From Timema cristinae (lineage: Eukaryota; Arthropoda; Insecta; Phasmatodea; Timematidae): a DNA stretch of 64,000 nucleotides. Each line of letters opens with the position of its first letter. Positions within the stretch are counted from its first letter, which is position 1. The stretch lies in assembly GCA_039000515.1 (NCBI GenBank), contig JBCFYV010000221.1:62001-126000 (forward strand), written 5' to 3'. The position numbers were made by a program, and so were the translations under genes. Under the pieces are notes generated by a model. That model made no database searches. It worked only from the letters and a program-made list of their open reading frames with translations, and was not told where the DNA came from. This document shows positions 12,000 to 22,179 of this stretch, in pieces.

Positions 12000-12029
12000 T
12001 GTTTAGGCATTGGGTTACCGTCTGAGGAC

Positions 12030-12445
12030 ATGAGCGATATTAAGATTTCGAACGGCGGTTTAGAATACCACATCGCGCGGGCTGACAAATGGTTACAGCG
12101 AGTGCTGTGATTCTTCCGTGCACTGGCTCGGATCCATAATCCCGGAATGTGGGAATCGAGTCAGTCTGTCGAACGCTGTTCTACCGCTTGTCCGGTTTAC
12201 AATCTTAAGGAAGGAGACGACCCGCAAATTCTCCGGGAATCGATCAGTCCATCGAACTCGGTTCTACAGCTGGGACGAGTCGCCGGAGGAGGAAAACGCT
12301 TTGTGCGTCGAGTTGGACCGAATCGAGCGTGAGAACTCGATCGGTCAAGCACGCTCCGAACTTGAAAAGTTTCGTACGTACAACGTTCGCGCCTAGAAGG
12401 AGACGAAGAGATCAGTGAGGATGAAGACGAACCGAACATCATAAC
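12030..12445 (+). pseudogene. GC-richer coding-like stretch, unidentified protein
   Basis: Downstream of the TATA-like promoter, an ATG at 12,030 opens a 26-codon reading (MSDIKISNGGLEYHIARADK...) ended by TGA near 12,110. Coding-like sequence then continues in other frames to about 12,445, including an acidic, charged segment FYSWDESPEEENALCVELDR and an EISEDEDE stretch. Base composition is clearly higher in GC than the flanks. The pattern suggests one protein of about 150-200 residues broken by two or three indels. No family is recognised. It may belong to the same element as the polymerase upstream, but nothing in the sequence proves that. Confidence 0.4.
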
Positions 12446-12449
12446 GCTA

Positions 12450-12875
12450 GACTATGTAGGCAAAGTGCATCTTCCGGGCAAAAACTTTGGTGCGTGCTAC
12501 AGGAGCCGCTTTAACGCTTCACAGAGAGGACTGATATATCTGGGTGAAGGCGATACGAACTGTTCAAGTGTGAAGTGTTCTAACATGTTTAGACAAGACT
12601 TTAGAGAAAGATATATTTTTTGTATGCATCAAGTGAAAGACTATGAGGGAAAGAGAATTTATATGTATGGGCAAAGTGCATCTTCCGTAAAAACTTTGGT
12701 GCGCGCTACAGGAGTCGCTTTAAACGCTTCACAGAGAGGACTGATATATCTGGGTGAAGGCGAGTAGAACTGTTCAAGGGGTGAAGTGTTCTAAACATTT
12801 TTTAGACAAGACTTTAGAGAAAGATATTTTTTGTATGCATCGAGTGAAAGACTATGAGGGAAAGAGAATTTATAT
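12450..12875 (+). repeat. Tandem duplication of ~205 bp
   Basis: The block starting taggcaaagtgcatcttccg, with gtgctacaggagccgctt, aacgcttcacagagaggact and gatatatctgggtgaaggcg, occurs at about 12,453-12,660 and again at 12,667-12,875. The first copy continues the coding-like region (GLIYLGEGD) and the second repeats it as GLIYLGEGE. Both copies end with gggaaagagaatttatatgt. Confidence 0.9.
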
Positions 12876-13396
12876 GTATATGTGTATGTATGTATCATCA
12901 TAATCTTAAGAATATACCGCTAAATAAAAAAGTTTACTATTTTATTTAAGTCCTTGATCGTAGAAATAAAAGCTAAGTCTTTTATAATAAGGTATGTATG
13001 TTTCATTCAAGCAAGAAAAGATCATTTTAGATATGTATTTTTCCAGCCTAGTCTAAAAAAACTTTTCCCGAGGAAGGAGGGCTATACCAAAAAAACCCGT
13101 CACCTCCTACTCTGAGAGAGAAAGAAGAGGAGGAAGAGGGAGAGACAAGAGATAGAAAGAGGGAGAAGAGGAAGAGAGAGACGGAGAGTTGATCATATAA
13201 CTCGGACCGTCAAGTCCCGATATAATTGAATGGCACGGTCCCTCCACCAATTCTGACGGCATCGTTTCTGAAGGGCCGGAGTCGTTCCATGAAGTATCCA
13301 AGGCGTTGGTATGTAACACAGATATCTATTTATTACAAAACTTGTATATAGATCAGGAAGAAAAAATGTGTGTGTATTCATCCCATGATTAGTTGC
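12876..13396. other. Intergenic, with a purine-only tract
   Basis: No gene seen. An almost pure G/A run on the plus strand (gagagagaaagaagaggagg and similar) covers about 13,111-13,190. The rest is ordinary AT-rich sequence up to the 5' truncation point of the LINE that begins near 13,397. Confidence 0.6.
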
Positions 13397-14151
13397 TTCA
13401 AATTTTGGGGTCAAAAAAGGGGCTTAACGGGTTTAGCCCGTTACAACCTGGCCTACGCCCTGTTCCAGGCAGGCAGCACAGCTTCCGGCCCTGATGATAT
13501 TCATTATACAATGTTGCTCAACTCCCCCCTGCCGCACGGGCGTTCTCTTAGACCTCTACAATTGTGTTTTGGGAATCTCGTCAATTTCCAACACTGTGGA
13601 GGCAAGCACCGTTATCCCTATATATAAACTAAGTGGTAAGGTTTAAAATTGTAGCCAACTAGTTATAGGACCTATGGGCTTAACTAGTTGTGTATCAAAA
13701 CAAATTGGAAAAATTATAAATAAACTATTTATATGGTATTTAGAATCCAGCAATCTGCTATCAAATAGTCAATGTGGTTTTCGCCGTAACTGATCCACGG
13801 TGGATCATCTGTCCATCTAGAGATTGCTTTCTTTATGCCTTCTCCAGAAAAAATCATCTTTTGGCAGAGAACCTCCCTAATTTTGTATCTAATTTTAGTA
13901 AGATAGACACTTCCGGGTTTAAAGGGTTTAAAAATCACCTTATCCGATGATTTTATTCAAGAAAATGGGTGCCTTAGGTCGGTATTTTAAGCTGTTCGTT
14001 GTTCGCCATCTCAATAAAACGGCATTGTGGATAACATGCGCCTACCTGTCCGTTCATGCCTTTCGTGGATGACATATACGCAATTTATTGCAGTTCATCG
14101 AGTCTCCACAGGATGAATGGCAGATACAATTAGCTGTCAACAATCTCTGGA

Positions 14152-15352
14152 GTGTGCCTGAAGCTGGCAGAGCACAAAACCGAGGCATAAATTTATCACC
14201 AACAGGAAGAAGCTTGAGACGATCTCACTGCAAGCAGTAACATGAGATCACGTCCCAGCCGTGCATTCAGTATTTGGGGTGATGCTCGACTCGAGACTCA
14301 ACTTTAAGCAGCAGGCGGAGCATGCCAGTGCCAAGGCATCTGTGGTTGGGGGTGTTCTATCACGGCTCATGCCCAATGTGGGAGGCCCCAAACAGAGAAG
14401 GAGAGCACTCCTGTCATCAGTCGTCACGTCAGTTCTCCCCGTATGGTATTTCCATCTGGGCCCATGTACTGACGCTCCAGGAGTCCCGTGGTAAAGTGGG
14501 CACCAGTCTACCGGCTGAGGCGCTTTACGAATAGCAAGTGCGTTCCGCATGTATCAGAAGGTGCGGTGTGCGTTATCACCAAGTGCTGCCGATTGGGGTC
14601 TTGGCGGAAGAGCGGGAGGCCCTGTATCGTCACAAAGGTCTAAAATCACTGAGCGCAGAGGAGTTGAAGAGGCAGGAGCGGCGAAGCAGTCTCCAACGAT
14701 GGGAGTGGCTGTGGATGCCTCCACCAAGGGAGATGGACTTACCGTTTGATTCCCGAAGTGGATAGGTGGTACAACCCCATCCACGGAGCTATAAACTACT
14801 ACTAGACACAGATGATCTCGGACACGGGTGCTTCCGGGCATACTATACAAGTTTAAGTATGAGGATTCCCGGAGCGCCCCACCTGTCGCGAGTAGAGGAG
14901 AATGCCGAGCACGTGTTCTTCACGTGTCCTCGGTATGATACCAGCGGTGAAAACCTGAGGTCACAGTAAGAGGGAAGATTACGCAAGAAAACTTAAGGGG
15001 TATGATCGGTCGTCAGAGGCAGCGTGGGAGGCGACAAGCACGTTCGCGACGTAAGTCCTTAAAGGTCTACGTCACGAAGAGCAGGAGAGGAGGGAAAAAA
15101 GAATCAGAATGAAGGAGCCTAGGACATCCCTAATCCCGCCGCCAACAGCTAGGTGGAAAGGGAAGTAAGAAGTCGAATCACAGAAGGAAGAACAACAGTT
15201 AATGCCTCCCCTCGCGAAGTAATACCTAACGGCGGTTCCGTTGGGAGTAACAGAGGCGGAGAAGAGGGTCAGGTTTTTTAGTCGGATGGTTTGGTCAACA
15301 TCCAAACCGAGTCCGACACACTGTGCGTAAAAGTATTTCCCCCCCTTAAAAA
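14152..15352 (+). mobile_element. R1-clade LINE, 5'-truncated, inserted into LINE copy 1
   Basis: This is the 3' part of an R1-like ORF2: an LAEHKTEA-like block near 14,170, GVMLDSRLNFKQQAEHASAK (14,278 on), LSRLMPNVGGPKQ, VLPIGVLAEERE (14,586 on), and a C-terminal HVFFTCPRYD motif with the usual CPxC...H...C zinc pattern near 14,910-14,940. The target-site duplication aatctctgga lies at 14,142-14,151 and 15,353-15,362, and an A-run precedes the right copy. The host LINE reads straight on across the two duplications. The ORF has several frameshifts. Confidence 0.9.
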
Positions 15353-17099
15353 AATCTCTGGATGTGGCATTTTCGTAGTGGCTCTAGCTTCTCTGCGGCC
15401 AAGATGTAGGTCGTCCACTTCAATAGATTATGCGGAATACAGCCAGCCCCTAATATTTAATGAACCACGTTGTTTAACCAGTCTCGAGATTTTAAGGTTC
15501 GGGGGATTTTTATTTGATTATAAATTAACTTGGATCCCCACCATCAAAGACCCAAAGCGATGTGTTAAAGCACATAATTTACTCAAAGTATAAGCTGTCG
15601 CTCCTGGGTGCTGATAGGAAACCCTTTGATGCGCCTCTATAGTGTTTGGGGTGAGATCAAAACTTGATTACGGCAGTTTTGTTTAGGGCTCACCTAACCC
15701 TCGGCGTTAAAAAATGCATGATAGTGTCCACCATTCTAGCTATCTACTGGCTACTGGTGCTTTTCGTACCAGTCCACATCGTCACCATCTGTGCCGACGC
15801 CGGTGAGCCCCCTCTCTCTTACTGGCGGCCTATTTTCTGGAATAAAACGTGTTGAAACTACATTGCATGCCAGAGCAGTTGCTTACCGTTCTCTGTTCCA
15901 TCCCCAACCGAGTTTTTGTATGGAACGAAATTACGTAGTGCGAGGCCGGTTGAATCCGGATGCTATGGGTTTCGACACGTGTGGGATTGTCCTACCAAAG
16001 TTTAATCCCCACACCCCCCGGGTCGAGTTTCTCCCTAATAATACACCTTCCGAAATGCCATTTTGATCTTGCAAGTTTCCCAAAGCGCCCACTAAAAATT
16101 TGAATACATGAAGGACTTTTAACACGAGCTCCTATCCACTCACTTTCGTGTTTTTCAGTGCATCTACACGGATGGTTCAAATTGTGGGGCCTCTATGGAA
16201 GCGCCTTTATTGTAGAGGTAAACAATTTTTTTAATTTAGTTTACCTGGTGAATCCATGTTTTTACAGGGGAATTAATACGCCATTTTTAAATCTCTGTTT
16301 TTGTGTATCTTAGCTGTTACCGTTCTGTTCCCATCTCCATGATTGCTTTGTTGGCAATGTCCACTTTGTACTCTCGTGCAGATGATACACGAGCATATTA
16401 TCCAAATTGATTTATTAAAACCCAGTTCGCCTTCTGCTGAAATTCCTGGTCATGCTGGTCTCGGGTAAAGAACTGGTGACCAGAACAAAGCCAAGGAGGC
16501 GGGTTTATCTCTTTTCTGAGCGAATCTGGGTGTCATGTTTTTAGATCTAAAGGGCTATGTTCGGTGTGGGTCTTACGCACCTGGCACTAGTAGTGGTTCT
16601 CAACCCCTGCTCAGGACAAGCTGCGCGCCATCAGGACGGTGTGTTCTCTTCTATACGAAAGTCTAGAAGAAAGTAAGTCACAGTGTCAAGACTCCGCGTC
16701 GGAAACACATTATTGAACCATGGATTTTTATTGCGAAGGGATTCACCTCCAGTGTTGAGGGTTTTGCAATTCTCCCCTTAGTGTGTACCACCCTTTTGTG
16801 GAGTGTCGTAAATATGCCCCTTCCGCCTGGAAACTTGATTTTAAAGTGATCTACACTTTTATTGCGCAATAGCGCTGACGGAGTTATTTGCTTAAATCCA
16901 TTTTATATGCCAGGTAGATCTTTTTAACTCCATTTGATTCACTTCTATAAAGTGGCTCATATGGATTTTCTCATATCGAGATTTTTGTTAACTCTTTTAA
17001 TATATTTTAACGTGTTCATTTTATCTCTTCAACATATTTATTTTAACATGTTGTCTATTTAACGTATTATTGAAGTTATACTTCTTTAGGCGCGTTATG

Positions 17100-17440
17100 A
17101 AAAAAAAAAAGCTACCAACAAATTAAAATAGAACCTCTGTTAGTCGTGCATGTTGGTACGGTCGTCGCCTCTGACACTGTTTTCATATATATATAATTTT
17201 ATCCACATGTTTCTAGTTTCTACATTCACAACACGTGTTTTAGTTTCATAAAAAGTGCGAATTATATATGTGCTAATAAATTATATTCAGTAGGATTTAA
17301 ATTGAATATTTTATTAATATTATTTACTATTCTAAATATTAGTGAAAAAAAATTGCTTATATAACTTTTTTTAAATGATCCAATATAATTGAGGTTAACT
17401 ACCGTATGTATTATTTATTTTATTTAACATAATTAAAACT
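17100..17440. other. AT-rich spacer within the insert
   Basis: No gene seen. Sequence becomes progressively AT-only and leads into the tandem duplication at 17,445. Confidence 0.5.
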
Positions 17441-17444
17441 AAAT

Positions 17445-18315
17445 ATTATTAAATTTTTATTGTTAAATATTTATTGGTTATTTAATATTTACAAAATAAG
17501 AAATAAAATTAATAAAAAAATTTGTGATAAAAATTTAATCGAACATCAAATTAAAATATTAATTTTTAATATTTATTATTAAATTGAATAAATAATAAAT
17601 ATTTATAAAAATAAATGAACAAATTTAATGAAAACTTTTTGATAAAAATGAAAAGTAATATTAAATTAAGAAATAATAAATATTAAAAATGAATAAACTT
17701 AAAAATTTAATTTTTGATTTTATTATTAAATTTATTCATTTACTTTTAAAATATTAAATAATCAATAATAAATATTTAAAAAATTTAAGAATCTTATAAT
17801 ATTTAGTACAAATTATGTCATATATATTTATTTTATTTTTAATAATTATATATAATTATTAAATTATTAATATTATTAAATTATTATTGTTAAATATTTA
17901 TTGGTTATTTAATATTTACAAAATAAAGAATAAAATTAATAAAACATTTAATAAAAAATTTGTGATAAAAATTTAATCGAACATCAAATTAAAATATTAA
18001 TTTTAATATTAATTATTAAATTGAATAAATAATAAATATTTTATAAAAATAAATGAACAAAATTAATGAAAACTTTTGATAAAAATGAAAATGAATTTTA
18101 AAAATTAAGAAAATAATAAATATTTAAAAAATGAATAAAATTAAATTCAATTTTGAGTTTATTATTAAATTTATTCATTTACTTTTAAAGATATTAAATA
18201 ATCAATAATAAATATATAAAAATTAAGAATCTTATAATATTTAGTACAAATTATGTCATATATATTTATTTTATTTTTAATAATCATATATATATATATA
18301 TTATTAAATTATTAA
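17445..18315. repeat. AT-rich tandem duplication, ~430-bp unit, two copies
   Basis: The block beginning attgttaaatatttattggt, with gtgataaaaatttaatcgaa and catcaaattaaaatattaat, and ending tacaaattatgtcatatata occurs at about 17,457-17,830 and 17,886-18,270. Each copy holds self-complementary stretches (around aatttattcatttactttt). Composition is nearly pure A/T. It is non-coding satellite-like DNA inside the 3.6-kb insert. Confidence 0.9.
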
Positions 18316-18494
18316 TTTTAAAATTTAAATATTTATTATGAATGGATTGTCCCTATAGGGTACACATTCAGTAATATTAATAATGAAAAATAAAGTCATA
18401 TAACAATTTTGATTTATTTAGTAAACAATAAACAACTTTAGGAAATACAAGTTTTACATGAATATAGGAATTTTAGCGTGTATTAAATTTCTTC

Positions 18495-18791
18495 CAAGGG
18501 TGACCTGGTGGTCTAGGAGTAAGTTGTCAGACTTCTGTGCTGGCGGCCGGGTTCAATCCTGGGTCCCGGCACAGTTTTAAATCTGATTTCCAAATCCTTC
18601 CTAACACCTCTGACAAGACATCTTGTGAATGTGGGGAATGCCAGGCCGCCACCGTGGTTCGGATTCCACGTTAAACTGTAGGTCCTTCATTTCATCTCAA
18701 CAATCACCCTACTAATTACACATAGCTTAAGTGCTATAACCCGAACGGGTATAAGACGCGTGCTAATAATAATAATAATAATAATAAATAA
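18495..18791 (+). mobile_element. tRNA-derived SINE (family A), copy 1
   Basis: The tRNA-like head carries an A-box-like tggtctaggagtaagttg and a B box gggttcaatcc (about 18,550). A body follows with gtggttcggattccacgtta, then a tail with acccgaacgggtata and gacgcgtgctaata running into (AAT)n. The target-site duplication aaatttcttc is at 18,485-18,494 and 18,792-18,801. Full-length; it sits inside the 3.6-kb insert, so it is younger than that insert or carried by it. Confidence 0.92.
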
Positions 18792-18801
18792 AAATTTCTT
18801 C

Positions 18802-19625
18802 AAAAACAATTAGACTGATAGATTGCTTGAGGCTCCCAGGGCAGTACAGTCGCCAGACCACATGTAGAAGCATTTTCTAAAAGGGAGTAATTGAACAATA
18901 GTCAAAGAATATGAAAATCACATTTAGAAGATAACATTATACAGTCTTGCCTGGTTTCGTTAAACTTTTAAAGAAATCCTTAAAACAAGATGGATATTCA
19001 GCTGATAACTCCAGCTATTTGATGGCTAAGAAACAGCGTCATTAAAGTACAACGGCTGTCACTTCTCCTACGGTACTGCCAGAGCATTCAATAGTACATT
19101 AGTATCTATTAAGACTAATACAAACTTAGAAGCCTAATTACAGGCAAAAATAAAATAGTATTTATTTGCGCGGACCCCACTATGACACTATGCAATTTCC
19201 CCGGGGTTGCGCACCCAAGCTAATACTCTGCATGAAGATGACTACAACATCAAATATTTAACTGTGCTGCATAAGGCAAAATACAATAGACATCCTGGTG
19301 GTAACCATCAATTACAAAGAACTAATGTTCATAACGTTTAGGACGTCATGAATAATTTCACTCCAAGAATTAGAGAACTTGTGACAGAGTAAAACCATAC
19401 TTGAAAAAGGTCACTTTCTAAGCCAGAGGCTTTTACGTTAGAGCAATGTCAAACGACACATAAATTAACCAAAAAACTTTCCCTGTTGAAGTTAATTACG
19501 TATTTAACCAATATCAAAATATTACATTTGACATATTTCAAACAAAGGCTTCTCCCTAAATATTAAAATAAACTTTCCTTCAAGACATGTTTTTTAAATT
19601 TAAACTTCTCTAAGCTATGCTAGAA
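18802..19625. other. Unassigned region
   Basis: No gene, repeat or recognisable mobile sequence is seen. Composition is moderately AT-rich without long ORFs. Confidence 0.5.
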
Positions 19626-19630
19626 AAAAC

Positions 19631-19756
19631 TAAGTCCTAGGACTTATTGACGACGGTGGGGTACAAATACCCCAGCTACGTCGTCCGATTAACGCGGGTT
19701 GGACCGGTGATGCAATCATCCTCTTGATACGCTACGTCGGCGAATCCGACGTCCTA
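19631..19756. other. Cluster of three dyad symmetries
   Basis: A perfect 14-bp palindrome aagtcctaggactt comes first (about 19,631). Next is a long hairpin with stem gacgac and inner stem ggggta, loop caaa, then tacccc and gtcgtc (about 19,649-19,690). Last is acgtcgg-cgaat-ccgacgt (about 19,734-19,752) with a 7-bp perfect stem. Three such structures within 125 bp are unlike the surrounding sequence. Confidence 0.7.
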
Positions 19757-19847
19757 GACTACATGTTCCTTCACTTTGCTAACGGCAAGTTTCCTTATCG
19801 ACTCTTTTCTGTGTAGAAGCGCTCTGTACTTTGATACCGCTGGCTGA

Positions 19848-20145
19848 CCTATATATACCCTCAACTGGCTCGGACATGGAGAAAGGGAGGGAGACTAAAT
19901 TAACAAACACAGGCAGCAACAAGGAAGAATAAAATTATGGAGAACAGGGAACAAGAGAATCTAGTTTGAGTTCCTCTGACTGACGCCAGTGTCGCTAGGT
20001 GTGCGGCAGGTCTGCGCGTCGACTCTCAACTTCAGAACTTCTCCCACTTGGACTAGTCCCCGAATACTCGTGAGTCGGCCATAATAGACAATTCTGTGGT
20101 TTCAAAAGTGAGATATTGATATCTGTAGACATTGCCGAGGTGAGT
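19848..20145 (+). promoter_or_regulatory. Candidate TATA promoter, leader and splice donor
   Basis: A tatatata box with a flanking ccc lies at about 19,851. It is followed about 25-30 bp on by a less AT-rich leader and, near 20,138, by gaggtgagt, a good match to a splice donor. There is no open frame in the leader, so this would be a non-coding first exon of the insert. Motif-based only. Confidence 0.25.
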
Positions 20146-21053
20146 TTACTGCACAAGTATCTTATATTAAAAATGTATCTGTATTAATTTACTTAGTTAA
20201 TATCCACTATTATTTTACATGAGAAATAAGTGATATGGATTATTTTTTCTATATCTCGTGCACGGTGTGGTCAACGTACATAAGTACTATATCTGACATC
20301 ATCTCATAGCAAAGGCTATGTATTCACAGTATCTTATTCATAAATACAATAATATTAGTCCTCATCTTCGATATTTAGTACAGTAATTACCAAAAGACAA
20401 TATTTTTGACCAACCACGTTTTGAATGTAGGACATAAGTAACTTTAGTAAGATCAGAAATATAAACTTAGAGGTAGTTTATATTAAATATGTTGATATAT
20501 TTCTATCTTGCACAAAAAAACACATGAAATATTGAATTTTTACTTGTAGATGTTCAATCCATCTGATTGACACGCTACAATTATTAATTTCTAATATCTA
20601 AATTCTCTACAATAAATCTTATTCATCAATCTAAGATTCTTTAGTTTATTTAATGATGCCAAAGAAGTATAACTTCTCAACGCGCGTACATAAGTACACA
20701 CACAAACCTTTTTATTTTACATGTACTGTCATTTTCTTGACATATTTCAATATATTTGGTATTTTTTCTACTAATGTGGTGTAATACACCTGGGGTTTTT
20801 TTGAGCAGGTGTCTCATCAAATTGTACTAATAGCCAATTGAGCCTCCTATGGAGTGTCTCTGATTGATATTTTATCACATTGAGAACTATTATTTTAAAA
20901 TTTATACCATCTATTGTGTATTCACCTGTAAAATTCTGCAGGTAATTTACTTGTGTCTCCCCTATGGGGATTTTACTATGTTTAAATATCGTTCAAAGGG
21001 CCTAATAAACCTGTGTCGATGACCAAATAAACTATAATAATAATAATAATAAT

Positions 21054-21424
21054 TTATTGAGGATATATCATCCATATGTTTGTTTGATTTATATTTTTTA
21101 TTTTGAATCCATATCCTCTTGTTTCAGAACCAATGAGACGGGGAATGGAACACCTCTGTCTCAAAAGGACACTCTATTGGTAACACGTTGAATACCCTCG
21201 CTCCCGGCGTAGACACAAACACACATATGAAGAAGGTCAGTAAGGACTATAATTGTCTTGTAATTATAGTTGCCACTTCCCAAGGCTGTTGCCGAAGAGG
21301 GAGGGGCCCCGAAATAAGACTTTTTTTAAAATTTTTTTTATGGTTTAACAAAAATCAACATAAAGGTACAGAAACATAGTTAACTAGTCCCTGCCACCAT
21401 TCTTAAGTTCAAATACATTTTTAC
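21054..21424. other. Unassigned flank of LINE copy 1
   Basis: No gene is recognised. A 63-codon open stretch at 21,188-21,379 has no coding-like features. Confidence 0.4.
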
Positions 21425-22140
21425 AAATATTTTGTAACTACAGTAAAACTTTGTTAGACCAAACCCCGTATTTTCAAATTTCCCAGATAATCCTATTAAA
21501 ATTTTCTTAAAACGGGGAAAATATTAAATCTTAGAAATAATAATTTATTAGTCAACAAGTTCAAAGTACAAAATAAAACTGTAAGATACAATGATAGGCC
21601 AATCAGATAATAAATGCTTAATATTTACTAGTGTATATCAACACAATGTGTTTTTTGTGTAGCTAAAGATAATTAAAGTACGGTACTAGTGTAATACATC
21701 ATATAAATAAATTTAAACTCATTAACTGTAATATAAATTTCGTGAAAATCCTACATTTCTTTATATTGCGTAATCCTAATTTTTCACTAAAGGGAACAAG
21801 CTTCGGTTCCAATTAAGGTAGTATTCCTTCGCTGCGTCTCACATTTCAGGTCCTGCAACCAGTGACTGGATTGCTTTCCATAATTTGTTATGTGGCCAGT
21901 TCCTTCGAGGCAACTGCGACTGCGGCCAAGAGCGCGTCCCACGTATCTACATTGCGTCTGCGTCTACCACCCGGGGCAACGTGTATTCTAGTACAGTTGT
22001 ATTTAGTTTGTGTTGTATTAGTCTGGTTTTGAAAATGGTCCTTATCCATAGAAGAGGATGAAAATTTAATTGAAGAGTGGCAAAGTATTGAATAAGGAAG
22101 GGTACGTACACCACTATGGCGGTACGGAATTTTCAAGATC
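21425..22140 (+). mobile_element. Possible pogo/Tigger-type transposon remnant
   Basis: The start, cagtaaaactttgttagacc, resembles the inverted ends of pogo/Tigger elements. A frame near 22,050-22,088 reads EEDENLIEEWQSIE, similar to the acidic C-terminal end of CENP-B/jerky-like transposases. No DDE domain is visible between, and no matching right end was found. Low-confidence family guess. Confidence 0.25.
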
Positions 22141-22179
22141 CTTTTTAATCGCGGTTCCGGGGTTACCCCCCAGGCTTTA

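Larger units (their letters stand above)
17072..20676. mobile_element. 3.6-kb insert with inverted 16-bp repeats, no transposase seen
   Basis: The 3' UTR of LINE copy 1 breaks off at about 17,071 and resumes near 20,705. The intervening DNA has an exact 16-bp inverted repeat near its ends: gaagttatacttcttt (17,072-17,087) and aaagaagtataacttc (20,661-20,676), each followed inward or outward by a GCGCG-containing stretch. Inside are an AT-rich tandem duplication, a SINE, hairpin-forming DNA and a TATA-like promoter, but no transposase-like ORF. It may be a non-autonomous DNA transposon. Exact ends and target duplication are not resolved. Confidence 0.5.
13397..21053 (+). mobile_element. I-clade LINE copy 1, 5'-truncated and split by two insertions
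   Basis: The element begins inside the RT domain (SGPDDIH-type block near 13,486-13,505) and runs to a (TAA)n tail ending at 21,053. Its own sequence is 13,397-14,151, 15,353-17,071 and about 20,705-21,053. It aligns by eye with the better copy at 35,609-38,285 (-): finger/palm of RT, thumb, connection, RNase H with the GDQNKAKEA-like end near 16,480, then a 3' UTR with caggtgt and cctatggagtgtctc hairpins and the terminal gtgtcgatg block. Every domain has stops and frameshifts. It is interrupted by an R1-type LINE and by a 3.6 kb insert with inverted repeats. Confidence 0.9.

Noticed and set aside
402..12445. One complete giant virus-like element from 402 to 12,445
   Set aside because: No capsid, ATPase or integrase gene and no long terminal inverted repeats could be seen, so linking the 12-kb patch to the polymerase is speculation.
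13107..13414. Minus-strand Ser/Leu/Pro-rich ORFs
   Set aside because: They cover a purine-only tract; composition is fully explained by simple sequence.
14248..14850. Minus-strand ORFs of 98-100 residues
   Set aside because: They are shadows of the R1-type ORF2 on the plus strand, which carries the recognisable motifs.
18500..18575. Genuine tRNA gene
   Set aside because: A and B boxes are present, but acceptor arms do not pair convincingly, and the sequence runs into a SINE body and tail bounded by a target duplication.
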